This document shows, in pieces, positions 46,160 through 59,472 of a stretch of DNA of 64,000 nt (position 1 is the stretch's first letter; each line of letters begins with the position of its first letter). Position numbers and translations under genes: made by a program. The DNA is taken from contig NC_006693.1 of the NCBI RefSeq assembly GCF_000091045.1, positions 1,044,799 to 1,108,798 on the forward strand, read 5' to 3'. The DNA is from Cryptococcus deneoformans JEC21. Taxonomy: Eukaryota > Basidiomycota > Tremellomycetes > Tremellales > Cryptococcaceae. The notes beneath the pieces were generated by a model, which saw only the letters and a list, made by a program, of their open reading frames with translations, had not been told where the DNA came from and made no database searches.

Positions 46160-46610
46160 TGATCCTAGACTTCCGGGCAGACTTGTTATCTTTCAATGAT
46201 CGTTTGCGCGTATGTAGGAGAGGGAAAAATAGCCATATTCGACATAATAGTCGCGTATCATATGAACTCGGATATCGATGTGTTTGGTTTTCGAGTGGAA
46301 ACTTGGGTTGTTGGCAAGAGAGATTGCACCCATAGTGTCGCAGTTGAGCGGTACCTTGTCAGACTTGTAGCCTAGCTCCTCGAGCAGACGTTGAAGATAC
46401 ACGCCGTGTTTCGCTGCCTCTGACATGGCCACGTATTCTGATTCGAGAGTAGACGGTGAAGCGGTAGTAGCCTGCCGCTTGGACTGCCAATCAACAATAG
46501 AGTCACTCACTTTGAAGATATACCCCCTTGTTGAGCATCTGGAGTCGAGACAACCTGCTAGGTCTGCATCTACCCAGCCTTCCAAACCCGCCTTTCGACG
46601 AATAGATTAA
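46160..46610 (-). mobile_element. Decayed Ty1/copia reverse-transcriptase/RNase H fragment
   Basis: The minus strand encodes the C-terminal RNase H part of a copia-type polyprotein. Motifs are EGWVDADLAGCLDSR, STRGYIFKV, WQSKRQATTASPSTLESEYVAMSEAAKH, LPLNCDTMGAISLANNP and HSKTKHIDIRVHMIRDYY. The usual tail is broken right after IRAND by a stop, and upstream polymerase sequence is missing. This is an old truncated copy with no LTR seen nearby. Other gene-free sequence at 45898-46160 and 46611-47036 shows nothing further. Confidence 0.85.
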
Positions 46611-47036
46611 AATGCATCAGCTCCAAACAGCTTTTTAGTCCAGTCGTCACAATAGCTGTTCCAATTACGTAAAATAGTGGCCATTTAATACTCAACGAAC
46701 TAGTCATGCAATGCATATGCGCTCGCATATCATGGACAGGAATCATCATGGGAGTTTTCAGATGAGAATCCAGCTGCATCTGGAAGTGATTTGTGAGACA
46801 AGGAAATGTGGCCAAAATCGACGAATCATCATATATGTAAGGAAACCGCCATTTGAGTGAAAAAAACAAATGCGCGCGAAAAAAGGACGCGTTTGGTGTC
46901 AACATTTCAGCTTTTATCTTTTTTCGCTTCGTTTGCATCTTGATTGCTGCACTTCCTCGAAGGAGTAGAAGTTAAGCGTCTTTAGAAACCTTTCAAATCT
47001 CTTTTGCCTAGCTTGTCGTGGAAGTGCCCTTTTAAA

Positions 47037-47769
47037 ATGACTCGTAAGTTGGCCTTCTGGACAATCATGCTCATCTCAAGCTGATCTAGTCTTCATTCAT
47101 AGGTGGTGACCAGCGTGAACGTGACCGAGCTAAGGCCTTGAAGGCCCAGTATGTCAATAATCCTTCTACTGTAGTAATAAGGTGTTTTACGACCGGCATC
47201 TCCGCTGGCTATGCGGAGCCGGGGATTGTTGCGTTTTATTATGGATGACACATAGGTCAAAGTAATTAAAAGTACTGATCATTGACTGGACAGAGCCGCC
47301 AAGGGTACCAAGCTTGCTGGTAGTCCTCAACAACGAAGGGAAGCGTGAGTGTGCCGTTCCAATGTTCAAAGGTTTCAAGGCTGATCTTTGAAATGGTTGC
47401 AGCGACGCTAAGGCTGTTGCCGAGAAGTGAGTGGAAGTTGATTTGGCGATACTCCGGAGCCTGTAGCTGACTTGATATTTTAGGCAAGCGGTATGTTCAC
47501 TATGCTGAATATTCCATAGGGTTTAAAAATTCCCCACTGACGAACTCGACCTTTTATTCACCCTCTCCCACCTACCTCATACCCCCTTCGATCATTGCTC
47601 TGCAACAATTATCAACTATTTACCGAACGATGGATATCACTATTTGTGTTGGTCATTGGAATGATAGCTCAAAGCCAAGGCTCGAGCTGAGGCTGAAGCT
47701 CGAGGAGAATTATCGGCCTACGACGCCAAGGTGGAAAAGAGGAAGCAGAATGCCCAACAAAAGAAGTAG
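47037..47769 (+). CDS. SERF-like (4F5) small basic protein
   Basis: A 78-residue, highly charged protein. The N-terminus MTRGDQRERDRAKALKAQ matches the 4F5/SERF family (MTRGNQRE...), small proteins reported to bind nucleic acids and to modify amyloid aggregation. The rest is an Ala/Lys/Glu-rich helix ending KRKQNAQQKK. Six exons give exactly 237 nt: 47037-47043 (7 nt), 47103-47148, 47294-47344, 47403-47426, 47484-47490 (7 nt) and 47668-47769. Two introns are unusually long for this genome (145 and 177 nt); the first carries a strong hairpin. The exact frame closure and family-typical N-terminus support the model. Molecular function in fungi is not established. Confidence 0.85.
47193..47222 (+). 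ncRNA. Stable hairpin within SERF-like intron 2
   Basis: Inside the 145-nt intron, CTCCGC (47200-47205) pairs with GCGGAG (47213-47218) around a 7-nt loop. CCGG (47193-47196) pairs with CCGG (47219-47222) across a 3-nt bulge, giving a 10-bp stem. It could be part of an intronic small RNA or a splicing-control structure. Box motifs for a snoRNA are not convincing. Confidence 0.3.
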
Positions 47770-48825
47770 AACCATCGTGTGTTATACTTGCTTCTGATTG
47801 GGAGCTCTATTCCTCGAGATTCAATTGGCCGCGAAAGGGACGGAGATATTATTGGCGTGATAGAGAAACAACGATGAGCGAGAGGAAGGAGTACTTATTT
47901 CTATATTATATTATAGAGAGGTCTGTTGTAAGGCTAAGAGTTCTTTGCATGGATCTCAATCATTTCAATTATCACGTGGCGGCTAATGAAATACTACTGC
48001 TGTAGAGGCCGTAATCAAGCAGCACGACAACAACCTGACAAAGGGGATTTGTTTGATACAGTCCAAAACGTCGCCGATGTAACTCCTCCATTGCCCGTTT
48101 TTCCTGTGAACATCACTTGAATCCAGGAAGAGGCTCAGCTCTTCCAAGCTCTTCGGACTGAAGTTTTCCCAAATAGGACAAACTTCACTTAGTATTGGAA
48201 GGCCAACAATATTAGCATTGTGCCGAAAGTTCAAGCCTTCCAATATATACGAAATAGCTTTTGCAGCATTCCATGACAGGGATAGTCTTGTTGCTTGCCG
48301 TTCCTACTACCGTATGCCTTAGTCATCTGCAGCATATTATATTCGGATGAGCGAATAGCTACTTTGACTACAATGCGATGTCGTAGCGCCTTACTTCGCC
48401 AAGCCCATATGCAACAAATCTTCTCTTCAGATCAAGCTGGTAGTATAGTAATGTATGATGAGTAAACTCAGTTCTGGCACATATACAACAGCTTACAAAA
48501 TTATCTATATAAAGTAGTATCGGCCGTGACAACGAGTCGTTCGTACTACTTTATGGCTCGAATACGCCGATTATTGGAATTGGCCAGAGAATGAGAAAAG
48601 CACAAAAGGAGACTTCACTCAGAAGAGGAACATTAAAATGCGTCTTCGCTTCGACTCGGGCTAAAAACGAAAAATAAAACCCAATGCAATGCATCATGCT
48701 CGGACATCCCAAATGATGTATATTGTGAATAGTACACCCTCTCTCTGGAGTGCACTAGGTCAACAAATCACTCGACTCCTTTTTCCTCCTCCATCCCTTC
48801 AGCCAAAAGTACGGACACGTGAGAT
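47770..48825. other. Intergenic region
   Basis: About 1 kb between convergent genes (SERF-like plus strand, eIF2A minus strand). It holds their 3' UTRs and a possible gene remnant at 47983-48270. Confidence 0.5.
47983..48270 (-). pseudogene. Possible leucine-rich/F-box-type protein fragment
   Basis: The minus strand reads LSLSWNAAKAISYILEGLN then PKSLEELSLFLDSSD and KQIPFVRLL. The pattern resembles the leucine-spaced C-terminal part of basidiomycete F-box/LRR-like hypothetical proteins. Two consecutive stops lie just upstream and there is no start or splice context, so it looks like a relic rather than a gene. It may also be chance. Confidence 0.25.
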
Positions 48826-51063
48826 TTAGACATTACCGCCCAAAGCCTTGATTTCCGACTTAACTTGCGCTTCAGATTCAATTTTCTTGAGCTGAGTCTT
48901 CTCGAGAATTTCGCCCGCGGCAAGTTTGGTCTTGAGTTCGTCGATAGCTTTGAGCTGTGAAAATGTCAGACGTCTGCTTCTTTACCTTGCGGCGATAAAA
49001 CCCAACTCACCTTCTTCATCAAGTTCCTAATCTTCTTGGCAACCGCATCCTCACCTGCCTCCTCTTTTACTTCCGGCTTAACTGCCTCCTGAGTAGGCGC
49101 CTCGTCCTTTTTCTCCTCTTCCTTATCCTTTCCGCCCCTCTTTCGCTGCCTCTTCTTCTTATCATCCCCTCCTGCACCCGTACTGGCGCCAGGCGCGGAT
49201 CCAGGGGGCTGTCTACCGCCCGCGCCGGGAACGGTTCGTACTCCAGGCTTACCCCTGCTAGAACCGAATGACGCAGATGCGTTCTCGCCTTCGGGCCTAT
49301 TTCTCGCACCCGGAGGTCGATAAGCGCCCGCAGGCTTGGCTGCGACACCATCTGTCTCCCCCTTGGGTCTATAGGCGGCCACACTAGGATTGGCCTCAGG
49401 AGCCTTGGGTACGATGGCAGGGAAGGAACCGATCTCGGTGACTCGCTGGGGGGCGAATGAAGCTTGGTAGAGCTCCTCGACAGGCTGAATATGTAAGAGT
49501 TGACCGTTACACCACCAGATTTTGACGCCGTTGTCGACCCTCAGACGAGGAGACAGGGTGGCAGTTAGAACGTATCGACCACAAGGAGACCATTCGCAAT
49601 GGGAAGCGTTGGAAGCCTTGAACTCGGCGACCTTGTTACGGGTGCTCACGTCCCAGATGTCTATACCACCAGCCAAGTTACCGAAGCCGGCACTGAGAAG
49701 GAGTTTGCCTTGGGGCTGGTACACAAGGGTGTTTCGAGGGTTCTCGCCGAAAGAATAAACAGGTTTGGCCTTGAGGTCAAACATTTGCGTTCGGGCGGGC
49801 ATGTATCCATAGCAAACGGTGAACTCGCGGGAAATAGGACTCCAAGCAAAGTCATAAATAGGTCCCTCTTTATCAAGCTCAACCAAACCGTCAAAGGTGC
49901 CATCCAGGCCGACGAGGTAGAGATTGGTTTCGCCATAATATGACTTGCCAGAGTTATCCACATCTGATTGAGCCAGAAACAGAGCCTAAAGTTTATCAGT
50001 ATCGGCTCGTGTTCCACAAATACATAATACTCACCATTGTACCAGCATTATTCCACTTGACAGTCAACTTGTCCGCCTTGTAAAACGCTTTCCTCGCTGT
50101 TGTAGGGGGCATATCTCTTGTCTCCGTCTGAATATCTCCATTGCCATTCGCCTGCAACGCATTCTTCCCCATAAGAGAAGAAAGGGACCATAATCCTAGA
50201 CTTGCTGGAGCACCCTTCTTCTCACCTATCCAAATGGCCACAGCGGGTTCATGGTACGCAGGAATAGGTCTCGAGTTGGTAGAGGTGGCAGGGAGAGCTG
50301 AAGGGTCAGAGATGAAGATGCCTCGGATACCTTCAATCTTCAGGCGAGTTGAAGGACGAGGGGCAAATGGAGGAGAGAAGATGGCAAGATCAGAAGGGCC
50401 AGCACGGAGGAGGTGGGTCTCATTGGGGGTGATGATAGGTTCCCTGTTCGCACGTCAGCTCCAACACATTCCATCGTTTATCGTATAGTATAACACACCA
50501 GTCCTCCATGGTCTTCTGATACCACCCTCCAACAATCTCACCATTCTTGACATCCCATGCTTTGGCATTCTTGTACATCTCACCACTCTCAGTTTTAACG
50601 GGTCGCTCAAAGGTGAAAAGGTAAGAGCTCATAGGAGAGAATTTTAGAGCGACGATGTTGGCTTGCTGAAGGGTTACAGGAGTCGGTGATGAAGAATGGG
50701 AAGGAATGATCTCAACACTGCTCGCAAAGTCAGCTGCTGGTCCTGCACACAGGTACAGTAGGAAACGGACCAATTGTTCATGGCATAGGCGAGCCATTCG
50801 CCATTAGGTGAGTACGCATAGCACTTGGAGCCAACAGTTTCACTAGAGGTAAAGCAGTTGGTAAGCATAGACTTGGAGACAGTTCTTATATGGCGAACGT
50901 ACGCGGGTATTCTGTTGGACACCTCCCAAGCAGGGGCGTCTGCAACGCCAGCTGTCTTCTGTGCTCGGACTGGGTATTATCAGCTGACCGTCTCACACTT
51001 GTCAAAAAGCCACGGCCCTGAAGAGGCAGAGCATCACTCACATGCGTACTGGGTGTCTACCAT
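48826..51063 (-). CDS. eIF2A, translation initiation factor 2A
   Basis: WD-repeat initiation factor able to deliver Met-tRNAi independently of eIF2. The start at 51063 (MVDTQYA) is followed by an intron and then PAWEVSNRIPAYVRHI. Propeller blades include KCYAYSPNGEWLAYAMN, IVALKFSPMSSYLFTFERP, KADKLTVKWNNAGT, SYYGETNLYLVGLDG, GPIYDFAWSPISREFTVCYGYMP, RNTLVYQPQGKLLLSAGFGNL, IDIWDVSTRNKVAEF and SHCEWSPCGRYVLTATLSPRLRVDNGVKIW. These match the eIF2A family in order. The C-terminal low-complexity region (YRPPGARN, KKKRQRKRGGKDKEEEKK) leads to a helical end, KIRNLMKK / LKAIDELKTKLAAGE, with the stop at 48826. It is divergent from the PRPP synthetase gene with 303 bp between starts. Confidence 0.94.
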
Positions 51064-51366
51064 TGCGGGTTGTGGAGGATGGAAGGAAAGGAAGAGAAGG
51101 AAAAGAAGAAGAAGAAATCAACCCGTGAAAACGAAGAACGAACCTGGCTGGACCCGCTCGCTGGAGCCAATTTAAGGTCCTTAATTACGTCAAAGTTATA
51201 TTACACACCACTCAAAAAGAAACTCTTTACGTAAATGAGATAAAAAGTGTGGATGCTGCCGTCCTGCAATCAGAGGCTGTCAAAAAGAGACGAATTTCAA
51301 GAATGCTTCACAAAGTTATCTGAAAACCATCGTCAAATTATTTACCTGGACGGAGAGGCCTACAAA

Positions 51367-52814
51367 ATGCACCAAATAGGAAACTCTATCAAGCTCCTTA
51401 CTGGTGCGTATCCTTTTCAGCTGGTTGAAGCGGCACTGTAGTTTAGGAGATGCCATCGTTGTTGAGTGTGGTACTGATAAATATGCGTGGAAATAGGCAA
51501 TGCCCACCCCAAGTTGGCAGAGGCTGTCGCTGCTCGACTCGGCATCACCCTCACCCCTTGCCATGTTTCAAAGTTTCGCTCCCTTGAAACTTCAGTTCAG
51601 ATTCACTCTTCCGTCCGAGATGAGGACGTCTTCATCATCCAATCTCCTTCGCCTCCCGACGTCAACGACCATCTTATGGAGCTGCTCATTATGATCTCCG
51701 CATGCAAGACCGCTTCAGCCAAGAGAATCACTGCTGTCATTCCTTGTTACCCTTATGCGAGGCAAGATAAGAAGGACAAATCCCGTGCTCCTATCACTTC
51801 CAAGTGAGTGAAGCACCTTTTTCATTTCTTTCTGGCGGGGCATCGTTTGCAAAGACTTGCACGTTGCTGATGCCCTTTGGCTCTATGTTCAATCAAATTA
51901 CGACTATGCCCACGTCTGTATCATCTTCATTTGTACAATCCCCAATGAAACATACAGGCTTGTCGCCAACCTCCTCGCCGTTGCCGGTGCCGACCACGTA
52001 ATCACCATGGATCTCCACGCCTCTCAAATCCAAGGTTTCTTCGACATCCCCGTTGACAACCTCTTTTCCGAGCCTACAATGATGCAGTACATCAAGTCTG
52101 AAATTCCCGGATGGAGAGATGCTATCATCGTTAGTCCTGATGCTGGTGGTGCCAAGCGGTAAGTCTTTTGATCGAGGATTCTGCGCAACTCCAAGGAGAT
52201 CACTGACTAGAGGGATCATAGAGCTACCGCCCTCGCCGACCAACTGAACCTCGACTTTGCCCTCATCAATCGTAAACGTCGGCGGGATCTTGCCGCCTCC
52301 ATGTGCCTCCCCACCGTTCCCCCTACCCCTACCGGCTCCGACTCTGGCTCTGTCCACTCTCATGACATCGACGACGAATCAAACATTGTTGAGAAAATGG
52401 AGTTGCTTGTCGGTGATGTCAAGGGAAAGGTGGCAATCCTCATCGATGATATGATTGACACTGGTCACACAGTCAGGTTGGCCGCTGGTGTTCTGAGGGA
52501 GAATGGTGCCAAGGAGGTCTACGCTTTGGTCAGCCACGGTAAGTATTTGCTTCATATTCACTATCCTCATTGACAGATTCCTCGTTGACAATGCGTAAAC
52601 AGGCCTTCTTTCTGATACCACCATGGAGAACCTCTCAGACCTACCTGTCAAGAAGCTCATAGTCACCAACTCTATTGATCAGACCAAGCGAGTCATTGCT
52701 TGCAACGGTTTACTCGAAACTCTGGATATTGCCCCTGTTATTGCTGAGAGTATCAGACGGACGCACAACGGAGAGTCTATCTCCGCACTTTTCAGGCCGC
52801 ATGATTCGTTCTAA
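51367..52814 (+). CDS. Ribose-phosphate pyrophosphokinase (PRPP synthetase)
   Basis: Makes PRPP from ribose-5-phosphate and ATP, feeding purine, pyrimidine, His, Trp and NAD synthesis in the cytosol. The start [13 protein letters not shown] (51367) splices to [15 protein letters not shown]. Landmarks are [38 protein letters not shown], then a 150-nt intron to [51 protein letters not shown] and the PRPP-binding loop [14 protein letters not shown] follow. A fungal insertion of about 25 residues, rich in Thr, Ser, Pro, Gly and Asp (roughly after NRKRRRDL up to [10 protein letters not shown]), replaces the short catalytic-loop region of bacterial enzymes, recalling the non-homologous regions of yeast Prs subunits. 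The C-terminus is [12 protein letters not shown]. Yeasts carry several paralogues; the exact one is not assignable. Confidence 0.94.
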
Positions 52815-53032
52815 AAACGGTTTATGTGATGAGATAGAAGAAGGGGAAGGACAATGAGACGGAAAACTCGGGAGGAGATTGTCTGGTGTATGTATAGATG
52901 TAGGATATAGCTTGGCCTTGGCTTGGAAAGGTTTGCAATGTCTGGAATGAATGTCTTTTCTTGCATGATGACATGGCCAATGATACAGAACATAGACGGA
53001 AGGTTTATTACTGATACAAAGGTTGCTAACTA

Positions 53033-54315
53033 TCACAACTTGAGATCCTCCCATTCCTCCGCTAATTCATATCAACAAAAAAATTCCTTGCCTTACACCG
53101 CGCACTCACTTATACCGAGCATGCCTCTGATGGCCGCGGCTTCAACCCCTAGCGACACAGCGTACTGAAGCAACATTAATGTATTATCTTGTTTCCATCT
53201 TGTCATCAATATCCATAGCACTGCCACTTTTTTTTTTGGCAAGCCCCGGACGTACCAGTCCATGTTACAGCTGCATCCTTGCAGACTTTCACCGCCTCTC
53301 TCTTCTTTTGATACCTAACTGGATCAGCAGCTCCGAAAGCAGCCAACTCGGCTTTCAGTTTAATAGAAGTTTGTTCTTCTTGCTGGAGTGCAGCCAAAAG
53401 GGTACGGCGTTCTTCCTACACATATTAACGTGCAAATACGACGGCGAAATTTAGGCTCAGTTTGATACAGCTCTCATCCCAGCAGGACATGATGATAAAA
53501 GATGGAAATGGAAGCGTACAGTATCTTCCCGGCCCTTTTCTGCCTCTACCAACCCTGCTTGTGTCTCGGAAATGCCAGCGTCAATCTTTTCGAGCTCCTT
53601 GGTGGCTTTGACAAGTGCAGTATTTTTCTTTCAACGAGTGTCAGACACGACATCCGGCGGATACGTTGATAAGGAAAGCCTGAGATGATTTTGAGCTTAC
53701 TGTAGCACCTGCAGCACTCGGAAGGGCCCAAAAGTCTGATATCCTTGGTCAGGACGCAGGTGATTGAAGAAGGATGAAATTCATCTCACAATTGCCAGTA
53801 CCACTTCATGACGATCTTCTCATCAGCCAACTTGTAATATATGAGTATGTGGGGCCTCACATCTTATCCATGACCACGAAACCGTCGCTCACAAGATCGT
53901 CGAGTACTTCTTTCACACTTTGTACGACTATTTCAAAGTGAGAAGCAATATAACAACATTGCGATAGTTCTGCTTACCAATACCCTTGCTCTCTGGATTA
54001 CATCAAGTGTCATTCAAGTAGAAATTAGGAAGGAAAAAGCAATGAAGCTCTCACTTGGAGCGATTTTCTCAAGTTCTTTCAAAGAGTAAAATTCGGCCTT
54101 GTTTTGTCTAAGTTCAGATTTCGATGGTTTTGATGGACTTACTCACCGATTCATGAAAGATTTCCAACACTGGGAAACGTCAGCTATGAGCCCATGATCC
54201 CAAGAAGTGCGTCCGAATCTGGAGAACTGGAGACATTGACGCGACACAACGACCAGAGAATTGATTACCTACTCTTCGTCTTCTTCTCCTCCATAGAAAG
54301 GCCACGTTTTGACAT
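53033..54315 (-). CDS. MND1: MND1, meiotic nuclear division protein 1
   Basis: Partner of HOP2; the heterodimer stimulates Dmc1/Rad51 strand invasion in meiotic recombination. The start at 54315 gives MSKRGLSMEEKKTK, continuing by splicing to MLEIFHES and then SLKELEKIAP and SVKEVLDDLVSDGFV, the winged-helix region. A coiled coil follows (ALVKATKELEKIDAG, LVEAEKGRE, LLAALQQEEQTSIKLKAELAAFGAADPVRYQKK) and the conserved end VCKDAAVTWTDN. The last exons read LLQYAVSLGVEAAAIRGMLGI and EEWEDLKL, with the stop at 53033. About ten exons are small, typical for meiotic genes in this lineage. The exact 5' borders of exons between 53700 and 54150 are approximate. Confidence 0.88.
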
Positions 54316-55020
54316 ATTTTTCTTCGGTTGCTGTCCGGCAGTGAATAGATTAAAGCGGTAAAAGTCGCAGGATGAAAGAGTGGAAGATGCAAGGGAAGAA
54401 GACTTGAGTGCTTCATCCTTCGATGGCATCCTTCTGGCAATCAATCGCGGCGGCCCGTGCATCACATGAGCCTGGAAGCTCAAAGGGGGCAAGGCCAAAA
54501 CAGCTCCTGCCTGTTTTCTTACCGCAATGCATTGACCGGACCATTGAATAAAATTCATTCGACCTGTCAGAGAATGCCAACAGCCTTCATGTTACGATGG
54601 CATGTACACTATGCCGAGGAGCGAGATCATCCAGCCTGCCGTGCTCAAACTTTTTTGCGGCCCTTTTATTATCTTGATACTATAATATTCGTCCCATGTT
54701 TAATGTTTGTACCTATAGAGTTAATTCCATGCTCCGTAAGAGCGTTAGTACACCGTATGCACCGTACAATTGCAGTCGGTCAGAAGTGGAGCTCGACACT
54801 AGAACATATATGAGATTTGATTTTTGGGACTCGCCGTGGCTTTTCAGATGCAAGTGAGGACATGATTGTGTACGCAGTCGACGAATGATATGAGCTCCTT
54901 ACGGGTTGATGACCCTTTAGACTGTCATGATTCTCATAAGCAGGATTAAGAGCAGTGGCTTACAACATATTTGAGGTTACTATAAAAGTTGCGAAGGGTT
55001 AGGTTAGAAGCAAAAAAGAA
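54316..55020. other. Intergenic region
   Basis: About 700 bp holding the MND1 promoter and sequence downstream of the tRNA gene. No supported gene. Confidence 0.5.
55012..55017 (-). terminator. RNA polymerase III terminator
   Basis: A run of six T on the minus strand starts three bases after the tRNA 3' end. This is the usual length and distance for Pol III termination. Confidence 0.8.
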
Positions 55021-55115
55021 AGGAGCAGGCAGGACTCGAACCTGCGCGCCTGACGGCATTCGATGAGGAATTTCTAAATTCTAATCGAACCGAGTAACCA
55101 CTGTCGCACTACTCC
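55021..55115 (-). tRNA. tRNA-Ser(AGA) with a 14-nt intron
   Basis: On the minus strand, acceptor GGAGTAG pairs with CTGCTCC (one G-T pair). The D arm is CGA/TCG around AGTGGTTA. The anticodon stem TTCGA/TCGAA holds the loop TT-AGA-A, and a 14-nt intron (55065-55078) follows position 37. A variable arm with GCC/GGC pairing and a T arm GCAGG/CCTGC with TTCGAGT complete the type-II fold expected for serine tRNA. The anticodon AGA lies at 55080-55082 and reads UCU. The A34 would be deaminated to inosine. Confidence 0.92.
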
Positions 55116-55290
55116 AACGGTTGAAATTCAAAAAAGTCTCATTTATAGATCCTGTTACATGTGTTACGTAAATTTCGCCACTTACCTGCAACCCCTGACG
55201 ACGACAGAAGTAGCGTTTCCGTCACTCCAAACAACGGCAGTAACGAATTATCATCACCTTTTTCATTTCTGCCTTATACCCATAATAACA

Positions 55291-56537
55291 ATGCCTCCCC
55301 GGAAGTCCAAGTCTCGTGACGTCAAGTCAACCGCCCCTTCACCTTCTCCCTCGATTGGGCAACGACGTTCTTCCCGCGCACCCAGAAAAGAGCCCGCCCC
55401 TGCCGTCGAGGTTGTTGAGGAAAAGGACGAAGTTAGTAGTGAGAGCGAAGAAGTTGATGCTGCTGAGGGTTTGGAAACTAGAGAGACCGACGCAGGGGAA
55501 GCGGAGCAAGACGAGCAGGTACAAGAGGTTGCGGAAAAAGAGCACGTGAAGAGCAACAAGGGCAAGGAGAAAATGTCCATGGCGGAGCGAATGGCTAAAA
55601 TCAAGGAGTTGCGTATGAAGATGGTAAGTAACTGACATTTTTCCCACATGGCCCAGTAAACTTGCTGACATGCTTTTGCTTCAGAACCAATCTGCAGCTC
55701 AAAATCGTCGCGACCTGGTGGAAGACCATCAGAAAGCTCAGGTGACAGCCAAAGAGCTTGCCCGTCTCGAAAAGCAACGCAAGCTTGCTCAAACTCTCCG
55801 ACTTAAAGCCGAGGCTGAAGAAAATGGTGAAGACATTGAAAGGAAGAAGAATTGGGAGTGGACGATTGAGGATAACGAGAGATGGCAGGCTAAATTGGAG
55901 GAGCAAAAGGTCAAACAGGACACTCATTTCCACAGTACGTCTTTCTACCTCGTATTGACCCTTTTATACGATACTCAACATCCGTTTTGCAGACGCCGAA
56001 GATGATGCGTATAAGAAATATAACCGTAACCTTCGAGCAACGAAGGCCGACCTTGTTGCCTACGAACGACAGAAGGAGGCTGCCCTCGGCCTTGCTCCTG
56101 GTACACTCGTCCCAGCTCGCGCCACCTCTTCCTCCCTTGCTGCTTCCTCGTCAAAACCAGGGCTCACTGGTGCAGAGGACCTTTATCGAGGAGCAGACAC
56201 ATTGGTATATGGTGATAACAAGCCTAGTGAGGATGCGGTCGACAGGGTCATCTCCAAGATCAACAAAGAGTATGTCATCCTATCTCAAGCTTTGTGAAAA
56301 AAAAGCAGAACTGACTTGGACTGCAGCATTGGGAAAAAGAAGCGAACCAAGAAGGATGACGAAGATGGAGAAATCAACTACATCAATGAAAGGAACAAGG
56401 TGTTCAACAAGAAAATCTCTCGATACTTTGACAAGTACACGAAAGAGTATGTCGATTACCACTCGCCGTTTGTATATGTATACTAACCGTGATACCTTAG
56501 GATCCGAGCCAACTTCGAGAGAGGAACTGCTCTTTGA
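55291..56537 (+). CDS. SYF2: SYF2, pre-mRNA splicing factor
   Basis: Component of the NineTeen/Prp19-associated spliceosome complex. The start MPPRKSKSRDVKS at 55291 opens a charged, unstructured N-terminus, then MSMAERMAKIKELRMKM. Splicing continues to NQSAAQNRRDLVEDH and the helical SYF2 domain: KNWEWTIEDNERWQAKLEEQ, DDAYKKYNRNLRATKADLVAYERQK and GADTLVYGDNKPSEDAVDRVI. The diagnostic INERNKVFNKKISRYFDKYTKEI ends with the stop at 56537. Introns lie after MKM, HFH, NKD and TKE. It is located in the nucleus and promotes splicing and cell-cycle progression in yeast. The tRNA-Ser gene lies 175 bp upstream on the opposite strand. Confidence 0.93.
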
Positions 56538-56834
56538 GACCGTAATCAAACCTGCAAACAACTTGTTCAGCTCTTTTCTTAGACATGTGACCCTTATCTA
56601 GGTCCTGAAATGTATTATTGTAACATTCGTCGAAGTATATTTGTTCATGCATAACAAAAGGTATTTGCAACATAGTCTCTTATTGTACGGTATTCTCAAG
56701 TTCAGTATCCGTTGCTGCTCATTACCCATTTCCAAATGTTATCTATCTTTCGCTTTCATGTACAATCCTTCATGCACCTTATTATTCTAGTTGTCCTTCC
56801 ACTGTTCTGATCAGAATGATTCAACAGACAGTGA

Positions 56835-58713
<1,879 letters not shown>

Positions 58714-59472
58714 CGTGAAATATAATAAAGCGATGCCTGAGTGGGTAGAGGCCTGTGGAGTTCAACCTTGGTGAGACAAGAAAGATTTGTACAATCGTTC
58801 AAGTCGACTTTGGACCTGCTGTTGTGGGAGCTTGAAGGTGGTGCGTCTACGGGCTTGCGTCGTATGTATTAATCCGCACACTTCTGTACTCCTCGGAAAG
58901 ACGTCGTCTACTAGGTGATGCAGGCGACAGGAACTGGGTAGAGGTGGATGAAAGTAAGAGCAGAAAGGGTTGGAGAAGTATGTACACACGTTCCGAACCG
59001 ACGCAATTGAATGTAAAGTCTGCAGGCACCATTACTAACGGAGCGATATTTCTCTCCCACGGACTGGCGTCTGGATCAGTTTGCCTCTTTCAAAGTCGTT
59101 TCGACGACTTTTTTCCATCATGTATGCTTGTCAACCTGTCATTGAAAATTTCAACTGCTTTGTGAAAGGAGAGGATATCTATAGGCTTTTTAGAATCAAG
59201 GGTGTGTAATGGATCCTCGTGGTACTACTCTCGCTGCCTTCTTCTTTCCTGCTCGCATACTACTTCCTACAGTCATCTCCTTCTGTGGCAATGCTATTCT
59301 TTTGCCTGCTGGCTTGATTAACCATAACTATCGATGTAATTCACATAATGACAGTTTATCTATACAAAGTTCTTAAAAAATACTCTAAGCCCAAGTAGCA
59401 TTTTGCAGTATGATAAAAAATACTCCGCCCGTATGACCCAACAGCTCGCTCAAAAAGCAAGAAGTCTGTATT
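58714..59472. other. Intergenic region
   Basis: About 760 bp holding the kinase promoter and 5' leader and the 3' UTR of the AT-hook gene. Nothing further supported. Confidence 0.5.
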
